Shown piece by piece: positions 1 through 8,300 of a stretch of DNA of 15,160 nt. The DNA is taken from assembly GCA_035363095.1 (NCBI GenBank), contig DAOSEK010000025.1, positions 1 to 15,160 on the forward strand, read 5' to 3'. The notes below the pieces were generated by a model, which was not told the origin of the DNA, searched no databases, and worked only from the letters and a program-made list of their open reading frames with translations. Made by a program: the position numbers and the translations under genes. This stretch comes from DAOSEK01 sp035363095. GTDB taxonomy: Archaea; Nanobdellota; Nanobdellia; Woesearchaeales; UBA119. The stretch's first letter is position 1, and the number at the start of each line of letters is the position of its first letter.

Positions 1-66
1 GTGGTTTGTTGGGATTATAAAAACGAAGTTGAGCAGAACAATCGGAGATACTGTAGCAAACAAAAA

Positions 67-76
67 CTATATAAAG
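67..76 (+). promoter_or_regulatory. TATA box (BoxA) of the tRNA gene
   Basis: The sequence CTATATAAAG is centred about 34 nt before the mature 5' end of the tRNA. Archaeal TATA boxes usually lie about 26 nt before the transcription start. This predicts a start near 98 and an 8-nt leader, to be removed by RNase P. Confidence 0.6.
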
Positions 77-105
77 CATTCAAAAATACAGAATTTATCT
101 AACAT

Positions 106-180
106 AGCGGGGTAGGGCAGTCAGGAGTGCCCGCCGGGCTCATAACCCGGAGGTCGGTAGTTCAAATCTACCTCCCGCTA
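106..180 (+). tRNA. Initiator tRNA-Met (anticodon CAT)
   Basis: A complete cloverleaf can be drawn. The acceptor stem is 106-112 with 173-179 (last pair G-T). The D stem is 115-118/129-132. The anticodon stem is 134-138/146-150 with anticodon CAT at 141-143. The T stem is 156-160/168-172, and the discriminator A is at 180. The A1-T72 closing pair and the three consecutive G-C pairs at the bottom of the anticodon stem are the hallmarks of archaeal/eukaryotic initiator tRNA rather than elongator tRNA-Met. No CCA is encoded; the gene runs directly into a T-rich stretch (182-186) that could serve as terminator. No intron is present. Confidence 0.95.
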
Positions 181-192
181 ATTTTTCTAATT
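179..192 (+). repeat. 14-bp direct repeat at the tRNA 3' end, copy 1
   Basis: TAATTTTTCTAATT starts with the last two bases of the tRNA gene and recurs exactly at 832-845, just before the rnhB promoter. The two copies bracket the broken Bro-N gene and its flanking repeats. It could be a vestigial attachment site, but the AT-rich composition makes a chance match possible. Confidence 0.3.
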
Positions 193-237
193 ATAATATA
201 GACTATGAATACTCTGACACTCGCAATAAAGAATATC

Positions 238-311
238 TCTTTAAGAAAAAGCTATGAAGAGGGAAAATATATTGGTATTTCCCCTTTTCCCTCTCTGATT
301 CAAGTATACTT
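238..311 (+). repeat. 74-bp direct repeat, left copy
   Basis: This block recurs at 638-711, an offset of exactly 400 bp, with one difference in 74 (T279 against C679). It contains a perfect 10-bp inverted repeat, AGAGGGAAAA at 258-267 with TTTTCCCTCT at 285-294, around a 17-nt loop. It can therefore form a hairpin. Homology stops sharply at 312/712. Both copies are open in one frame for about 24 codons, but no convincing gene uses that frame. The two copies bracket the truncated Bro-N gene, so this may be the product of a local duplication or the ends of a small mobile cassette. Its family is not recognised. Confidence 0.9.
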
Positions 312-358
312 TTGCTTTTTTTCTCTTTTTATGATCCACTAGACATTAAGACGCAGAA

Positions 359-367
359 TATATAAAG
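359..367 (+). promoter_or_regulatory. TATA box of the Bro-N gene remnant
   Basis: TATATAAAG is centred 28 nt before the ATG at 391, the spacing expected for a leaderless archaeal transcript. There is no Shine-Dalgarno sequence between it and the ATG. The promoter appears intact although the gene behind it is truncated. Confidence 0.5.
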
Positions 368-390
368 ATAAACAATATACTTATTTATGA

Positions 391-657
391 ATGGAAGATA
401 GAGATAAGTTAGTCGTTTTTCAAGATAAGAAAATCAGACGAATCTGGCATAATGAAGAGTGGTATTTTTCAGTTATTGATGTAGTTCAGGTTCTAACGGA
501 TAGCAATAATCCAAGAAACTATTGGTCTATGCTTAAAAAAAGAGAATCTGAATACGGTATTGAACTATCCACAAATTGTGTACAGTTGAAATTAGTGGCA
601 TCAGCAAATTGTTATATTCATAATTTCTTCGTACAAGTCTTTAAGAAAAAGCTATGA
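391..657 (+). pseudogene. Truncated Bro-N / phage antirepressor-type protein
   Basis: The 88-residue product starts like the BRO family N-terminal domain found in phage antirepressors and in chromosomal 'DNA damage-inducible D'-type proteins. Residues 8-20 contain VFQDKKIRRIWHN. They are followed by EWYFSVIDVVQVLTDS at 23-38 and the NPRNYWSMLKKR stretch at 40-51, all typical of the family, then 'TNCVQLKLVA' near 61-70. Normal members continue with a DGK..TD..D.E.L.RLIQSIPS-like segment that completes the domain. Here similarity ends after about residue 72, and the last 16 residues are unrelated, running into the 74-bp repeat that starts at 638. I infer a 3' truncation by insertion or deletion at the repeat. 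Bro-N proteins typically bind DNA and regulate phage or stress genes; this fragment probably does not fold fully. A good TATA box remains in front. It is clearly accessory DNA beside a tRNA gene. Confidence 0.7.
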
Positions 658-711
658 AGAGGGAAAATATATTGGTATCTCCCCTTTTCCCTCTCTGATT
701 CAAGTATACTT
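638..711 (+). repeat. 74-bp direct repeat, right copy
   Basis: This is the second copy of the block at 238-311, with the same 10-bp inverted repeat at 658-667/685-694. Its first 20 bp form the 3' end of the truncated Bro-N reading frame, so the breakpoint of that gene lies at or just before this repeat. The following stretch, 712-831, is AT-rich with T runs and shows no gene. Confidence 0.9.
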
Positions 712-831
712 AGATATTATTATCTTAAAAGACATATAAATGTTTTGAGCCTGAATTCCTGATTTTTTTAGATTTTTTCATATAATTATCCAATTAAAAG
801 AATTTCTTTATCTCTTTTTTTTAAAAAAACG

Positions 832-845
832 TAATTTTTCTAATT
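832..845 (+). repeat. 14-bp direct repeat, copy 2
   Basis: This is an exact second copy of the sequence at 179-192, lying 8 bp before the rnhB TATA box. If the pair is a true attachment-site remnant, the 193-845 interval would be the inserted segment. Confidence 0.3.
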
Positions 846-852
846 CGCATAA

Positions 853-860
853 TTTATATA
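853..860 (+). promoter_or_regulatory. TATA box of rnhB
   Basis: TTTATATA is centred 29 nt before the rnhB ATG at 886. No Shine-Dalgarno motif lies between, so a leaderless mRNA starting at or very near the ATG is predicted. Confidence 0.6.
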
Positions 861-885
861 TTAAGTTACGTTTGTTCTAATCAAG

Positions 886-1536
886 ATGATAATCTGTGGA
901 ATTGATGAAGCTGGAAGAGGGCCTGCAATTGGTCCAATGGTTCTTTGTGGGTTTTGCATTGAAGAGAAAGATGAGCATAAACTCCTTGATTTAGGCGCTA
1001 AGGATTCAAAGCTTTTATCGCCTAAAAAAAGAGAAGAACTTTTCTCAATACTTAAAAAAATGGCCATTAAATATGATGTAGTAGTATTATCCCCTAAAGA
1101 GATAGACTATGCACTCAACGACCCAACATTAAATCTCAATTGGCTTGAAGCAATTGCAAGTGCAAAGATAGTTAACAAACTTACCCCAGATAAGCTAATT
1201 ATAGATCTTCCAAGCAACAATAAAAATGCTTATGTAAACTATCTAAAAAAGCTCTTAATTAAAGAACCAATAATCGTTGCAGAACATAAAGCAGATGCAA
1301 ATTACCCAAGTGTTTCTGCAGCATCAATAATTGCCAAAGTTAACAGGGATAAAGAGATTGAAAAAATTAAAAAATTGGTTGGAGTTGATTTTGGTTCAGG
1401 ATATCCAAGCGACCCAAAAACAATAGATTTTCTTAAAAATAACTTCAAAAAATACCCTGAAATATTCAGGAAAACCTGGGCATGCTTCAAAAAGCTAAAT
1501 AACAAAGAAACGCAATCTAAACTTCTTAAATTCTAA
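886..1536 (+). CDS. rnhB: Ribonuclease HII
   Basis: Endonuclease that cuts the RNA strand of RNA-DNA hybrids and single ribonucleotides embedded in DNA; it removes replication primers and misincorporated ribonucleotides. The 216-residue length is typical of archaeal RNase HII. The N-terminus carries the signature GIDEAGRGPAIGP (5-17), with catalytic D7 and E8 and the GRG loop (10-12) that reads the RNA-DNA junction. The other two acidic residues are D107 in 'IIDLPS' and D137 in 'HKADANYPSVSAASI'. The 'GSGYPSD' motif (170-176) supplies the conserved tyrosine, Y173. All catalytic positions are present, so it should be active. The start is fixed by the TATA box 29 nt upstream and by the family's usual N-terminus. 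It is monocistronic, and its stop overlaps the end of the convergent VWA gene by 4 bp. Confidence 0.96.
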   Translation: MIICGIDEAGRGPAIGPMVLCGFCIEEKDEHKLLDLGAKDSKLLSPKKREELFSILKKMAIKYDVVVLSPKEIDYALNDPTLNLNWLEAIASAKIVNKLTPDKLIIDLPSNNKNAYVNYLKKLLIKEPIIVAEHKADANYPSVSAASIIAKVNRDKEIEKIKKLVGVDFGSGYPSDPKTIDFLKNNFKKYPEIFRKTWACFKKLNNKETQSKLLKF

Positions 1537-2489
1537 GGGAGCGTTCTAAACTTTGTATTTACAAGCCCCCATTCTACAAACATTAAAGATAGAGCAAAGA
1601 ATATGAGAACTGCTGATAAGTCTAATGGTACTTTTTCTGTATTTATCTGAGCAATCTCTCTAAATGCAAGTTGGAGATTTTCTGAAGAGTCAGCAAGGAA
1701 ATATTTACCTTCTGTTTTCTCAGCAATATTTTTGAGCTCATCTTCTGCAAGTTGAGATAATCCGCCCTGTATAAAAGTCCCACCCTCTTTAGTTCCTATT
1801 CCGATAGTATGCACAGTTATTTTTCTATTCATTGCATAAGAGATGGCTCTTTCTACTGGTGCTCCAACATTACTTTGACCATCACTCAAAAGTATTACAA
1901 CCCCTGGTTTATTGGAGTTCATTGGAAGAATATTTATTGAGGTATAAATCGCCTGACCTAGGTCTGTTCCTGCAACCTGCAAAATTCTTAACTTTCTTAT
2001 TTCATCTTTTAGTTCAGTTATCATCTCTGTGACTGGAGAAATCATAATTGAAGTCCCTGAGAATTGAACAAGCCCAACATTACTATTATAGGTTATAAGA
2101 TCCAAAAAACCAATAGCTGAATCTTTTGCAACACTAAATCTATCTGGAGCTAAATCTGTTGCAAGCATACTGCTTGATGAATCTATTGCTATTACATAAT
2201 CAAACCTGCTTGCCTTTCCTTCATACCAAACAACCATCCCTGATATTGAGAGTATAATCATTGTAAGAATCAAAAGCCTTGATATCAAAAGCATTATATT
2301 TTTCGATACCAAATGAGAATGTACTATTCCATGTTCTCCAGTAGATACAACCCTTTCAAGTGCTTCAAAGTTTGCAAAACGCATTGCTCTTTTTCTTACA
2401 AATCGCAAAACAAAAAGATGGGTTATAGCTAATAGGGGTATACTTATTAAAAACCAAAGATACTGAGGATAATTAAATATTATTTCCAT
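1533..2489 (-). CDS. Membrane-anchored VWA-domain protein (BatA/BatB-like)
   Basis: This 318-residue protein has the BatA layout. Two N-terminal membrane helices (about 10-30 and 64-88) are followed by a von Willebrand factor A domain (about 97-280) and a C-terminal helix (about 290-308). The metal-binding MIDAS site is complete: D103-x-S105-x-S107 in 'IDSSSSM', T175 in 'AGTD', and D203 in 'LLSDG'. VWA domains with an intact MIDAS bind protein ligands through a divalent cation. In bacterial Bat operons such proteins act with MoxR and DUF58 proteins at the membrane. It is the last gene of a moxR-DUF58-VWA operon, 11 nt after the DUF58 stop. There is no clear Shine-Dalgarno sequence. The exact partner is unknown, but the surface proteins encoded nearby are obvious candidates. 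Confidence 0.88.
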   Translation of the reverse strand: MEIIFNYPQYLWFLISIPLLAITHLFVLRFVRKRAMRFANFEALERVVSTGEHGIVHSHLVSKNIMLLISRLLILTMIILSISGMVVWYEGKASRFDYVIAIDSSSSMLATDLAPDRFSVAKDSAIGFLDLITYNSNVGLVQFSGTSIMISPVTEMITELKDEIRKLRILQVAGTDLGQAIYTSINILPMNSNKPGVVILLSDGQSNVGAPVERAISYAMNRKITVHTIGIGTKEGGTFIQGGLSQLAEDELKNIAEKTEGKYFLADSSENLQLAFREIAQINTEKVPLDLSAVLIFFALSLMFVEWGLVNTKFRTLP

Positions 2490-2500
2490 TTTCTTTTCAT

Positions 2501-3385
2501 TTATTTTTTAGATCTTGAATAAAAAAAGTTTCTAAGAGCCTTATCATATGGTTGAGTTGTAGATATCTCAAATGTGTCAATACCTCTTTTTTTAAGTACT
2601 GTTTTTATTTCGCTCTTTATCTGCTTTGCGACTGCATTATATCTTTGGGAGATATCATTTGGATCAACATAAAGCTGTTTTGGGGAGTATGGATCACCTG
2701 CAACCACCTTTATTTTTTCAGGAGGCATAAAATCATCCCTTGGATCCCTTGTGATCATCGCAATCACTTCGTTATTATAATTAAGTGCAGAAAGCTTTCG
2801 TTCCCAATCTGTTGGAAGACCTATAAAATCTGAGACAAAAATCAAGATTGAGTTTTTTGGGATTTTATTATTTACAAAATTAACGCAATTTGCCAAATCA
2901 AAAAGACCATCGTAATTCTTTGCTAAAGATAGCATCTTTACCATCTTAAAATACTGCTCACTTCCTTGATTTGGCATCAAAAATGCCTTTATTTGATCAG
3001 AAAACATAACAAGTCCAACACTATCTCCCGCCTCAATTGAAGCAAATGCTAAAGATGAAATTAATTCCGCTGCATACTCACATTTTAATTTCTCATGTGA
3101 AGAAAAACACATGCTTGCACTAACATCAAACAAATATACAATATTTACATTTCTTTCTTCTTTAAATACCTTAATCAAAAGACTATTTGACCTAAGTGTC
3201 GCTTTCCAATCAATTAACTGAGCATCATCTTGCTGGGTGTAATCCCTATATCCGTCAAAATCAAGCCCTTGTCCCTTGAAAAGTGAACTATAAGAACCAG
3301 ATAGATTTCCAGCAGAGCCTCTCTTAGAATACAAATCAATCTTTCTTAATTCAGGTGTTAGATTTACATTAATAGATGTAAGCAT
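2501..3385 (-). CDS. DUF58 domain protein
   Basis: This 294-residue protein has no membrane helix and is probably cytoplasmic. It carries the DUF58 signature 'GLDFDGYRDYTQQDDAQLID' at about 40-59, followed by 'WKATLRSNSLLIKVFKEE' (60-77). After that comes a VWA-like fold with a MIDAS-type D87-x-S89-x-S91 ('FDVSASM') and a 'FVSDF' strand around D186. DUF58 proteins are almost always encoded next to MoxR ATPases and VWA proteins and are thought to be clients or cofactors of the ATPase; the biochemical role is not settled. It lies 19 nt after moxR and 11 nt before the VWA gene, so all three should be co-transcribed. A weak Shine-Dalgarno-like AGGGG lies 9-10 nt before the ATG. Length and motif order are normal. 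Confidence 0.9.
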   Translation of the reverse strand: MLTSINVNLTPELRKIDLYSKRGSAGNLSGSYSSLFKGQGLDFDGYRDYTQQDDAQLIDWKATLRSNSLLIKVFKEERNVNIVYLFDVSASMCFSSHEKLKCEYAAELISSLAFASIEAGDSVGLVMFSDQIKAFLMPNQGSEQYFKMVKMLSLAKNYDGLFDLANCVNFVNNKIPKNSILIFVSDFIGLPTDWERKLSALNYNNEVIAMITRDPRDDFMPPEKIKVVAGDPYSPKQLYVDPNDISQRYNAVAKQIKSEIKTVLKKRGIDTFEISTTQPYDKALRNFFYSRSKK

Positions 3386-3404
3386 TTAAAATACCCCTTT
3401 TTGA

Positions 3405-4391
3405 TTATGGGACAGGAATCTTTGAGAGAATCTCATCAATCACATCAAATGAATCAATATTCTCAGAGCTCCCCTCATAATTAATCGATACCCTGTGATT
3501 AAGAACATGAGGCGCTACAAACTTTACATTCTGAGGAGTGACAAAATTTCTTCCGTTAAGCAGTGCATGCGCTTTTGATGCAACATATATTCCTATTGAA
3601 GCCCTTGGAGATGATCCCCACTGGATATATTTTCCAGAATCAATCTTATACCTTGATGGATTTCTTGTTGAATCAACTATTTTTACAATATACTCAGAAA
3701 TTCTCTCATCAACATATACCCTTTTAACAACGTCTTGCATCTCAAGTATTGTATCTGTGGAGAGGATTGGATTTAAAGATAAATTCTCAAATTTTGTTGT
3801 TGTCATATTAGTAGTAAGAACCTTAATTTCATCTTGTAGTGACGGATAAGAAATAAAGAGCTTAAACAAAAACCTATCCATCTGAGCCTCAGGAAGCGGA
3901 TAAGTCCCAACATTCTCAATTGGATTTTGAGTAGCCAATACAAAAAAAGGCAGTGGTAATGGAAAAGTCTCCTTACCAATTGTTGCCTGTTTCTCCTGCA
4001 TAGACTCTAAAAGAGCAGACTGCACCTTTGGTGGTGCTCTATTTATCTCATCTGCTAACACAAAGTTAGAAAATACTGGACCCTTAAGTACATAAAAGCC
4101 TCTTCCTTTCTCATAAGAAGTAAGCCCTACTATATCAGTAGGCAAAAGGTCTGGAGTAAACTGAATTCTTGAGAATTTACAACCCATCACAACCGCAATT
4201 GTTCTCATGATAAGAGTCTTTGCAACACCCGGTACACCCTCTAATAGTATATTACCATTAGAAAGTATTGCTGAGATAATAAGCTCTATTACTTTTTCTT
4301 GTCCCATAACCACCTTTGCAATCTCTTTTTTAGTTAAATCCAATTTTTTTGTGTGGTTATTTATTTCGGCCTGAGTTAGGGTAGGATTCAT
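3405..4391 (-). CDS. MoxR-family AAA+ ATPase
   Basis: A chaperone-like AAA+ ATPase of 328 residues. Its motifs are: Walker A 'GVPGVAKT' (52-59, K58); the 'FSRIQFTPDLLPTDIVG' stretch typical of MoxR (73-89); Walker B 'LADEINRAPP' with D114 and E115; sensor 1 'ATQNP' with N156; an arginine-finger region 'MDRF' (R173); and sensor 2 'SPRAS' with R263. All catalytic residues are present. MoxR proteins are thought to remodel or activate VWA-containing partners, and here a DUF58 and a VWA protein follow in the same operon. The start is supported by a TATA box centred 28 nt before the ATG with no ribosome binding site. It shares an 83-bp promoter region with the divergent 222-aa gene, so the two may be co-regulated. 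Confidence 0.95.
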   Translation of the reverse strand: MNPTLTQAEINNHTKKLDLTKKEIAKVVMGQEKVIELIISAILSNGNILLEGVPGVAKTLIMRTIAVVMGCKFSRIQFTPDLLPTDIVGLTSYEKGRGFYVLKGPVFSNFVLADEINRAPPKVQSALLESMQEKQATIGKETFPLPLPFFVLATQNPIENVGTYPLPEAQMDRFLFKLFISYPSLQDEIKVLTTNMTTTKFENLSLNPILSTDTILEMQDVVKRVYVDERISEYIVKIVDSTRNPSRYKIDSGKYIQWGSSPRASIGIYVASKAHALLNGRNFVTPQNVKFVAPHVLNHRVSINYEGSSENIDSFDVIDEILSKIPVP

Positions 4392-4414
4392 TCAAGAGTA
4401 TTTCTAAATTAATC

Positions 4415-4424
4415 TAATATAAAA
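4415..4424 (-). promoter_or_regulatory. TATA box of the moxR-DUF58-VWA operon
   Basis: Read on the minus strand this is TTTTATATTA, centred 28 nt before the moxR ATG at 4391. The spacing predicts a leaderless transcript for the operon. Confidence 0.55.
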
Positions 4425-4447
4425 GTTAGTAACTACTCTTAAATTAA

Positions 4448-4456
4448 TATATAAAT
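4448..4456 (+). promoter_or_regulatory. TATA box of the 222-aa gene
   Basis: TATATAAAT lies 19-27 nt before the ATG at 4475 without a Shine-Dalgarno sequence, again suggesting a leaderless mRNA. It faces away from the moxR TATA box 24 bp to its left. Confidence 0.55.
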
Positions 4457-4474
4457 ACAAAAGTTATAAAAACA

Positions 4475-5143
4475 ATGGATTTTAAGAGAATATATATGGA
4501 TTCAAAGCCCTTGCTTCAAAAAAAGAACATATTTGAATGTGACACAGAAATAGCTGATAAGTTAAGACGACTTAAAAGAAAGATTCCAAAAATGAATAGA
4601 GAGGATTGGCTAATAACACTTATTAAACAAATCGAGGAATTTTATTCAAAAGCCTTCAATATGGACTATAAATTTACCCTTAATGAAGTAAACGAGAAAA
4701 TTAAAGAAATACCATTCTCAAAAGAAATATTAGAAAAAGTGCTAGTTTATAATCAGCTTTTAACAGATATTCAATATTCTCCAAAAGATTTTTCAAATAC
4801 ATCTTCTCACGAATTAATTGACCAATTTAAAGAAGTCATGGATATACTAAAAACCGATTATGATCGGATTTTAGAGGAAGAATTTAAAAAAAATAATCCG
4901 TTATCTACAAAGAAAAAAAGTATTTTTCCCTTTGAATTATTTAAAAAAAAAGAAGATGTGATATCAACTAAAATAAGACAGCTTTTAATAGTTGCATACT
5001 CTCATCTTGAAAAAGATGATTTAGTCTCTGCTGCAAACATATATAATGAGATTGTATCTTTGTACAACAAAATTAACGATACAAAAGATCAACGAATAAA
5101 GCGAGAGATTGTTGAGCTTTATGAAAGACTTTCAGAAAGCTAA
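4475..5143 (+). CDS. Soluble helical protein with a DUF4129-like domain
   Basis: This 222-residue, Lys/Glu-rich protein has no signal peptide or membrane helix. It has two helical parts. Residues about 44-132 contain 'FNMDYKFTLNEV' (61-72) and 'YSPKD' (101-105). Residues about 165-219 look like a helical hairpin pair ('HLEKDDLVSAANIYNEIVSL'). Both parts match the cytoplasmic tail of the 1062-aa surface protein: F56, F61-N62, F67-T68 and Y101-S102 align without gaps, at a constant offset of 830, to F886, F891-N892, F897-T898 and Y931-S932. I infer from memory that the first part resembles DUF4129, a domain common at the C-terminus of membrane transglutaminases in bacterial MoxR/DUF58 operons. 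A basic linker (139-160) joins the halves. It is transcribed divergently from moxR. Likely a partner or adaptor of the MoxR/VWA machinery; the function is not established. Confidence 0.75.
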   Translation: MDFKRIYMDSKPLLQKKNIFECDTEIADKLRRLKRKIPKMNREDWLITLIKQIEEFYSKAFNMDYKFTLNEVNEKIKEIPFSKEILEKVLVYNQLLTDIQYSPKDFSNTSSHELIDQFKEVMDILKTDYDRILEEEFKKNNPLSTKKKSIFPFELFKKKEDVISTKIRQLLIVAYSHLEKDDLVSAANIYNEIVSLYNKINDTKDQRIKREIVELYERLSES

Positions 5144-5292
5144 TTATAAAAATAATTCTGAATAAAGCTTGCCCAATAGGGAGATAAACAAAGATTTTTT
5201 TAAGAAGTTAGAGCAACTGTCAATTAAATATTCTGGATGAAATAATTAGCAAACTGTCAAACTTGGGTTGCGACTACTTTTTTTATTTTTTT

Positions 5293-5367
5293 AGATGGAA
5301 TATCTTTAGATTGAATCTCTTTAGATTGAAGCTCTTTGGATTGAAGCTCTTTGGACTAAATCTCTTT
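5293..5367 (-). repeat. Five 15-bp tandem repeats running across a stop codon
   Basis: Five consecutive 15-bp units occupy 5293-5307, 5308-5322, 5323-5337, 5338-5352 and 5353-5367. The consensus on the plus strand is AGATTGAAGCTCTTT with 1-4 changes per unit. On the minus strand, in the frame of the 1415-aa gene, each unit encodes S-K-E-[L/I]-Q or a close variant. The unit at 5353-5367 is the end of the gene and has TAG where the three neighbouring units have CAA. The remaining units are therefore downstream of the stop but still in frame. Confidence 0.9.
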
Positions 5368-8300
5368 TGTTTTCTTCATAAAAAATAGAACTACAAGAAG
5401 CACCGTCATGGCTATCAGAAGGGATATGCCAAAGAATATCAAAGGATTTTCTTTTTTAGTTTGAATTTTTGTATCAGGCATTTCTATTGTGAATCCTTTT
5501 GATGTTATAAGGTATCTGCAACTCTCAATTGCAGAATTTAATATTAATTTTGCCCTTTCAGGATTATCGTTATCAAAATAAACTTCGGCTCGTGAGATCA
5601 TCTCGCTTAGTTCAATACATTCCTGATTATCATTAATCAAATCCCTTGTAAACGCAACTTTAGTATTAAACTGGTTTTGGTCATATTCTCCTGCTTCAAT
5701 AGTAGCCATCATTATTTTTGCGGTATCATTAAATGCAGGCTCTCTTGAATTTGCAGAAATAACAATGTCATAGCTTCCTTGGGTTTTATAAGATGTCACA
5801 ATAAGAGTTGTATTTTCCTTTGTTCCCGCCTGAATCAAGGGAAAAGTATCTTTTGTAAATGACATATCAACCCCTTTCATATCAGTCTTTGCACTTAATG
5901 AAACATCGTAAAGAGTACTATTCCCATTATTATCAAGAAGTATAGGTATCATTATTGTGTCATTATCATACATCGTCATGCTTTGAGGTACCAAAAGGTT
6001 AAATTCCTTGTAAACTGGGACTTCTTCAAGTCTTGGCACTTCTTGAGTTTCTGTTTTTGTAATTGTTCTTACAAGATATTGGGTTGTTTCACCTGAGCTT
6101 TCTTTTCTTGTAACAACAACCCTTACTACATTGCTTTGTACGCTCTGAGTTCCATCACTTACCGAAACATTAACAAAATCCTCTCCTACAAAACTTGAGG
6201 AGTTAGGTTCAATCTTGGCATATGAAAGCCCTGTTGGGAGATATACATTTACCTTTGAATAAAGTGAAGTAAAATTATATGTTAAGGTATCATCAATGTC
6301 ATGGTCCTTGAAAAAAGTAGAAAGGGTTATCCAGTGATTTCCATATGAGCCTTGTTCTATAGTTGTAGTTGTAATATCATAATTAATTGTAAAATTGTGT
6401 ATGGTTGAACTCCTTTGGGTATCACTTGTATTTAAGAGGAATTTAACCTGAAGATATCTAGAGTTATAAGTAACATTTGCATCACTAGCGTTTTGAAAAT
6501 CTAATTTTGTGGTGCCATTACTATATGTTGAATTCTCAAACTCCTGCCAAGCTGACCATGTTATTGTGTTTAGATAAATTGGAGAGGGATTGTTTAGGGA
6601 ATATCTATAACGTAGATTAATATTTGAATATGGGTCCCAATCGGCGATAAATGTGAGATTATTAAAGTGTATAAAGTTTTCACTTCCAAAATCAAGGATT
6701 GGTGAGGTATAGTTTCCTGATTCTGAGAAGTCAGTTCCATTGTAATACAAACTTAGGCTTCCTTCCTGTGTGCCTTCAAATGTTCCATTTGTAAAATTCG
6801 TAAAAATGTATTTTCCAAAGTAAGGTGCCCTATTGCGATTTAATACGGTTAAGCCCCAATTAATAGGAGTTCCATTTGACTCTTGATTAAATATATCTTT
6901 AACACTTAAAGATATTTGCCTTGAGCCGGCATCAAACCAGCCCAATTGATATGAGAGATTAGAGCTATTTTCTCCTTCTATTTCCTCGCCATCAAAATAC
7001 CATGTATATATTAGATCATCATCATCAGGATCAGTTGCATTTACAGAGAAATTAATAATATCCCTCTCATATGCATTAATAATCAATGCAGGACTAAATG
7101 AGTGAAGTAAGGGAGGATAGTTATAAGGAAGCACAGTAACATTTAGTATTGCTGTTGTGTTCTTGTTTGCATCAGATACAATAAGTTCATAGGAAAATTC
7201 CCCTGCAATGGTAGGAGTGTAATTGATAATTCCTAAGGTATTATTGATTTTTGTGAAATTAAATTCTGTAGTATTATCATATAAAAATAATTCATCATCT
7301 TCCTCATCAAAAAACTCCACATAAATTATTGTCAGATTATCCTCCATTGTGGTAACATTAAGATTTGTGGTATTAATCACAGGCGCATCATTTTCAGGGG
7401 TTACATTAAGAGTAAGAATTTGATAATCCCTTCCATCATCATTATCAAATACAGATATATTAAATACATAAATCCCAGGGGTTTCAAAAGTATAATTTAT
7501 AAGACCTGTAGTTTGGTTTAAACCAATGGTATCATTTGAGTAAAAACTAAGATTGTCTAAATCGGGGTCAGTGGCATTAACCTGCAAAACAAATTCGCTA
7601 TCTTCTTCTACAGTATAGTTACCCAATGGAGATAGGACAGGCGCCCTGTTATAAGTTATTGTAAGTTCAACTATCTCAAAGTCTTCTCCCCCATGATTAT
7701 CATTAACAGAAATGTTTACATAATGAATTCCTTCATAATGCGAATTTGAAGGACCAAAACTTGCATATATCATTCCTGAAGCGTTATCAATATTTAGAGG
7801 TGGAGTAAAATTTAATGAGTAGGTTAAAACATCGTTATCCAAATCTGTTGCATTGACATCATATGAAAAAGACCTTGGAGGATTTGATTTTGCAATCTTT
7901 GCAATCAGTGGACCTATCTCATTTAACACAGGAGGAAAGTTTATATCAAGCACTTCTATCTGAATTATTTGTATGCTCGATAAACCCCAGATATCAGTAG
8001 CAATTAGTTGGATTGTATTATTTCCTACATAATCTTGACTTGGAGTAAACTCAAAATAAAATCGTGTTTGATTATATTCATTCAAACTCCATGAGCTATT
8101 TGAGCTTAAATTAAATTCGTCCAAATCTGGGTCATATACATCAATATATAGTATTGTCAAATTCTCTTGGGCGGTGGTAATATTTGTTGCGTTCAAAAAT
8201 ACAGGAGGAGAATTTGCAAAGACCGTGAGATTAATTGATATATTAGAGGTCTGATTGTAGGGTAAAACATCCAGATTATTATCCGAAACAAATGCGTTGA

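Noticed and set aside
1..102. Open frame running in from the left edge to TAA at 100-102 (another open frame ends at about 113)
   Set aside because: Two frames are equally open, neither gives a recognisable protein tail, and the tRNA TATA box lies within. Either could be the end of a real gene, but the sequence does not decide.
205..342. 45-aa reading frame through the left 74-bp repeat
   Set aside because: No promoter at the right spacing, no recognisable domain, low-complexity Phe-rich end. The conserved 24 codons come from the repeat itself.
861..1067. Minus-strand frame inside rnhB
   Set aside because: Shadow of the RNase HII gene; no independent support. The same applies to 1302-1505.
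5356..5358. TAG as pyrrolysine or a reassigned codon
   Set aside because: Other genes here (the VWA gene at 1533-1535 and the partial gene at 15095-15097) end normally at TAG, and reading through the VWA stop would run into rnhB. A local nonsense change is simpler.
5293..5367. CRISPR-like array because of regular short repeats
   Set aside because: The units are 15 bp with no spacers and are in frame with the neighbouring gene; this is a coding tandem repeat. No CRISPR array or cas gene is seen in the window.
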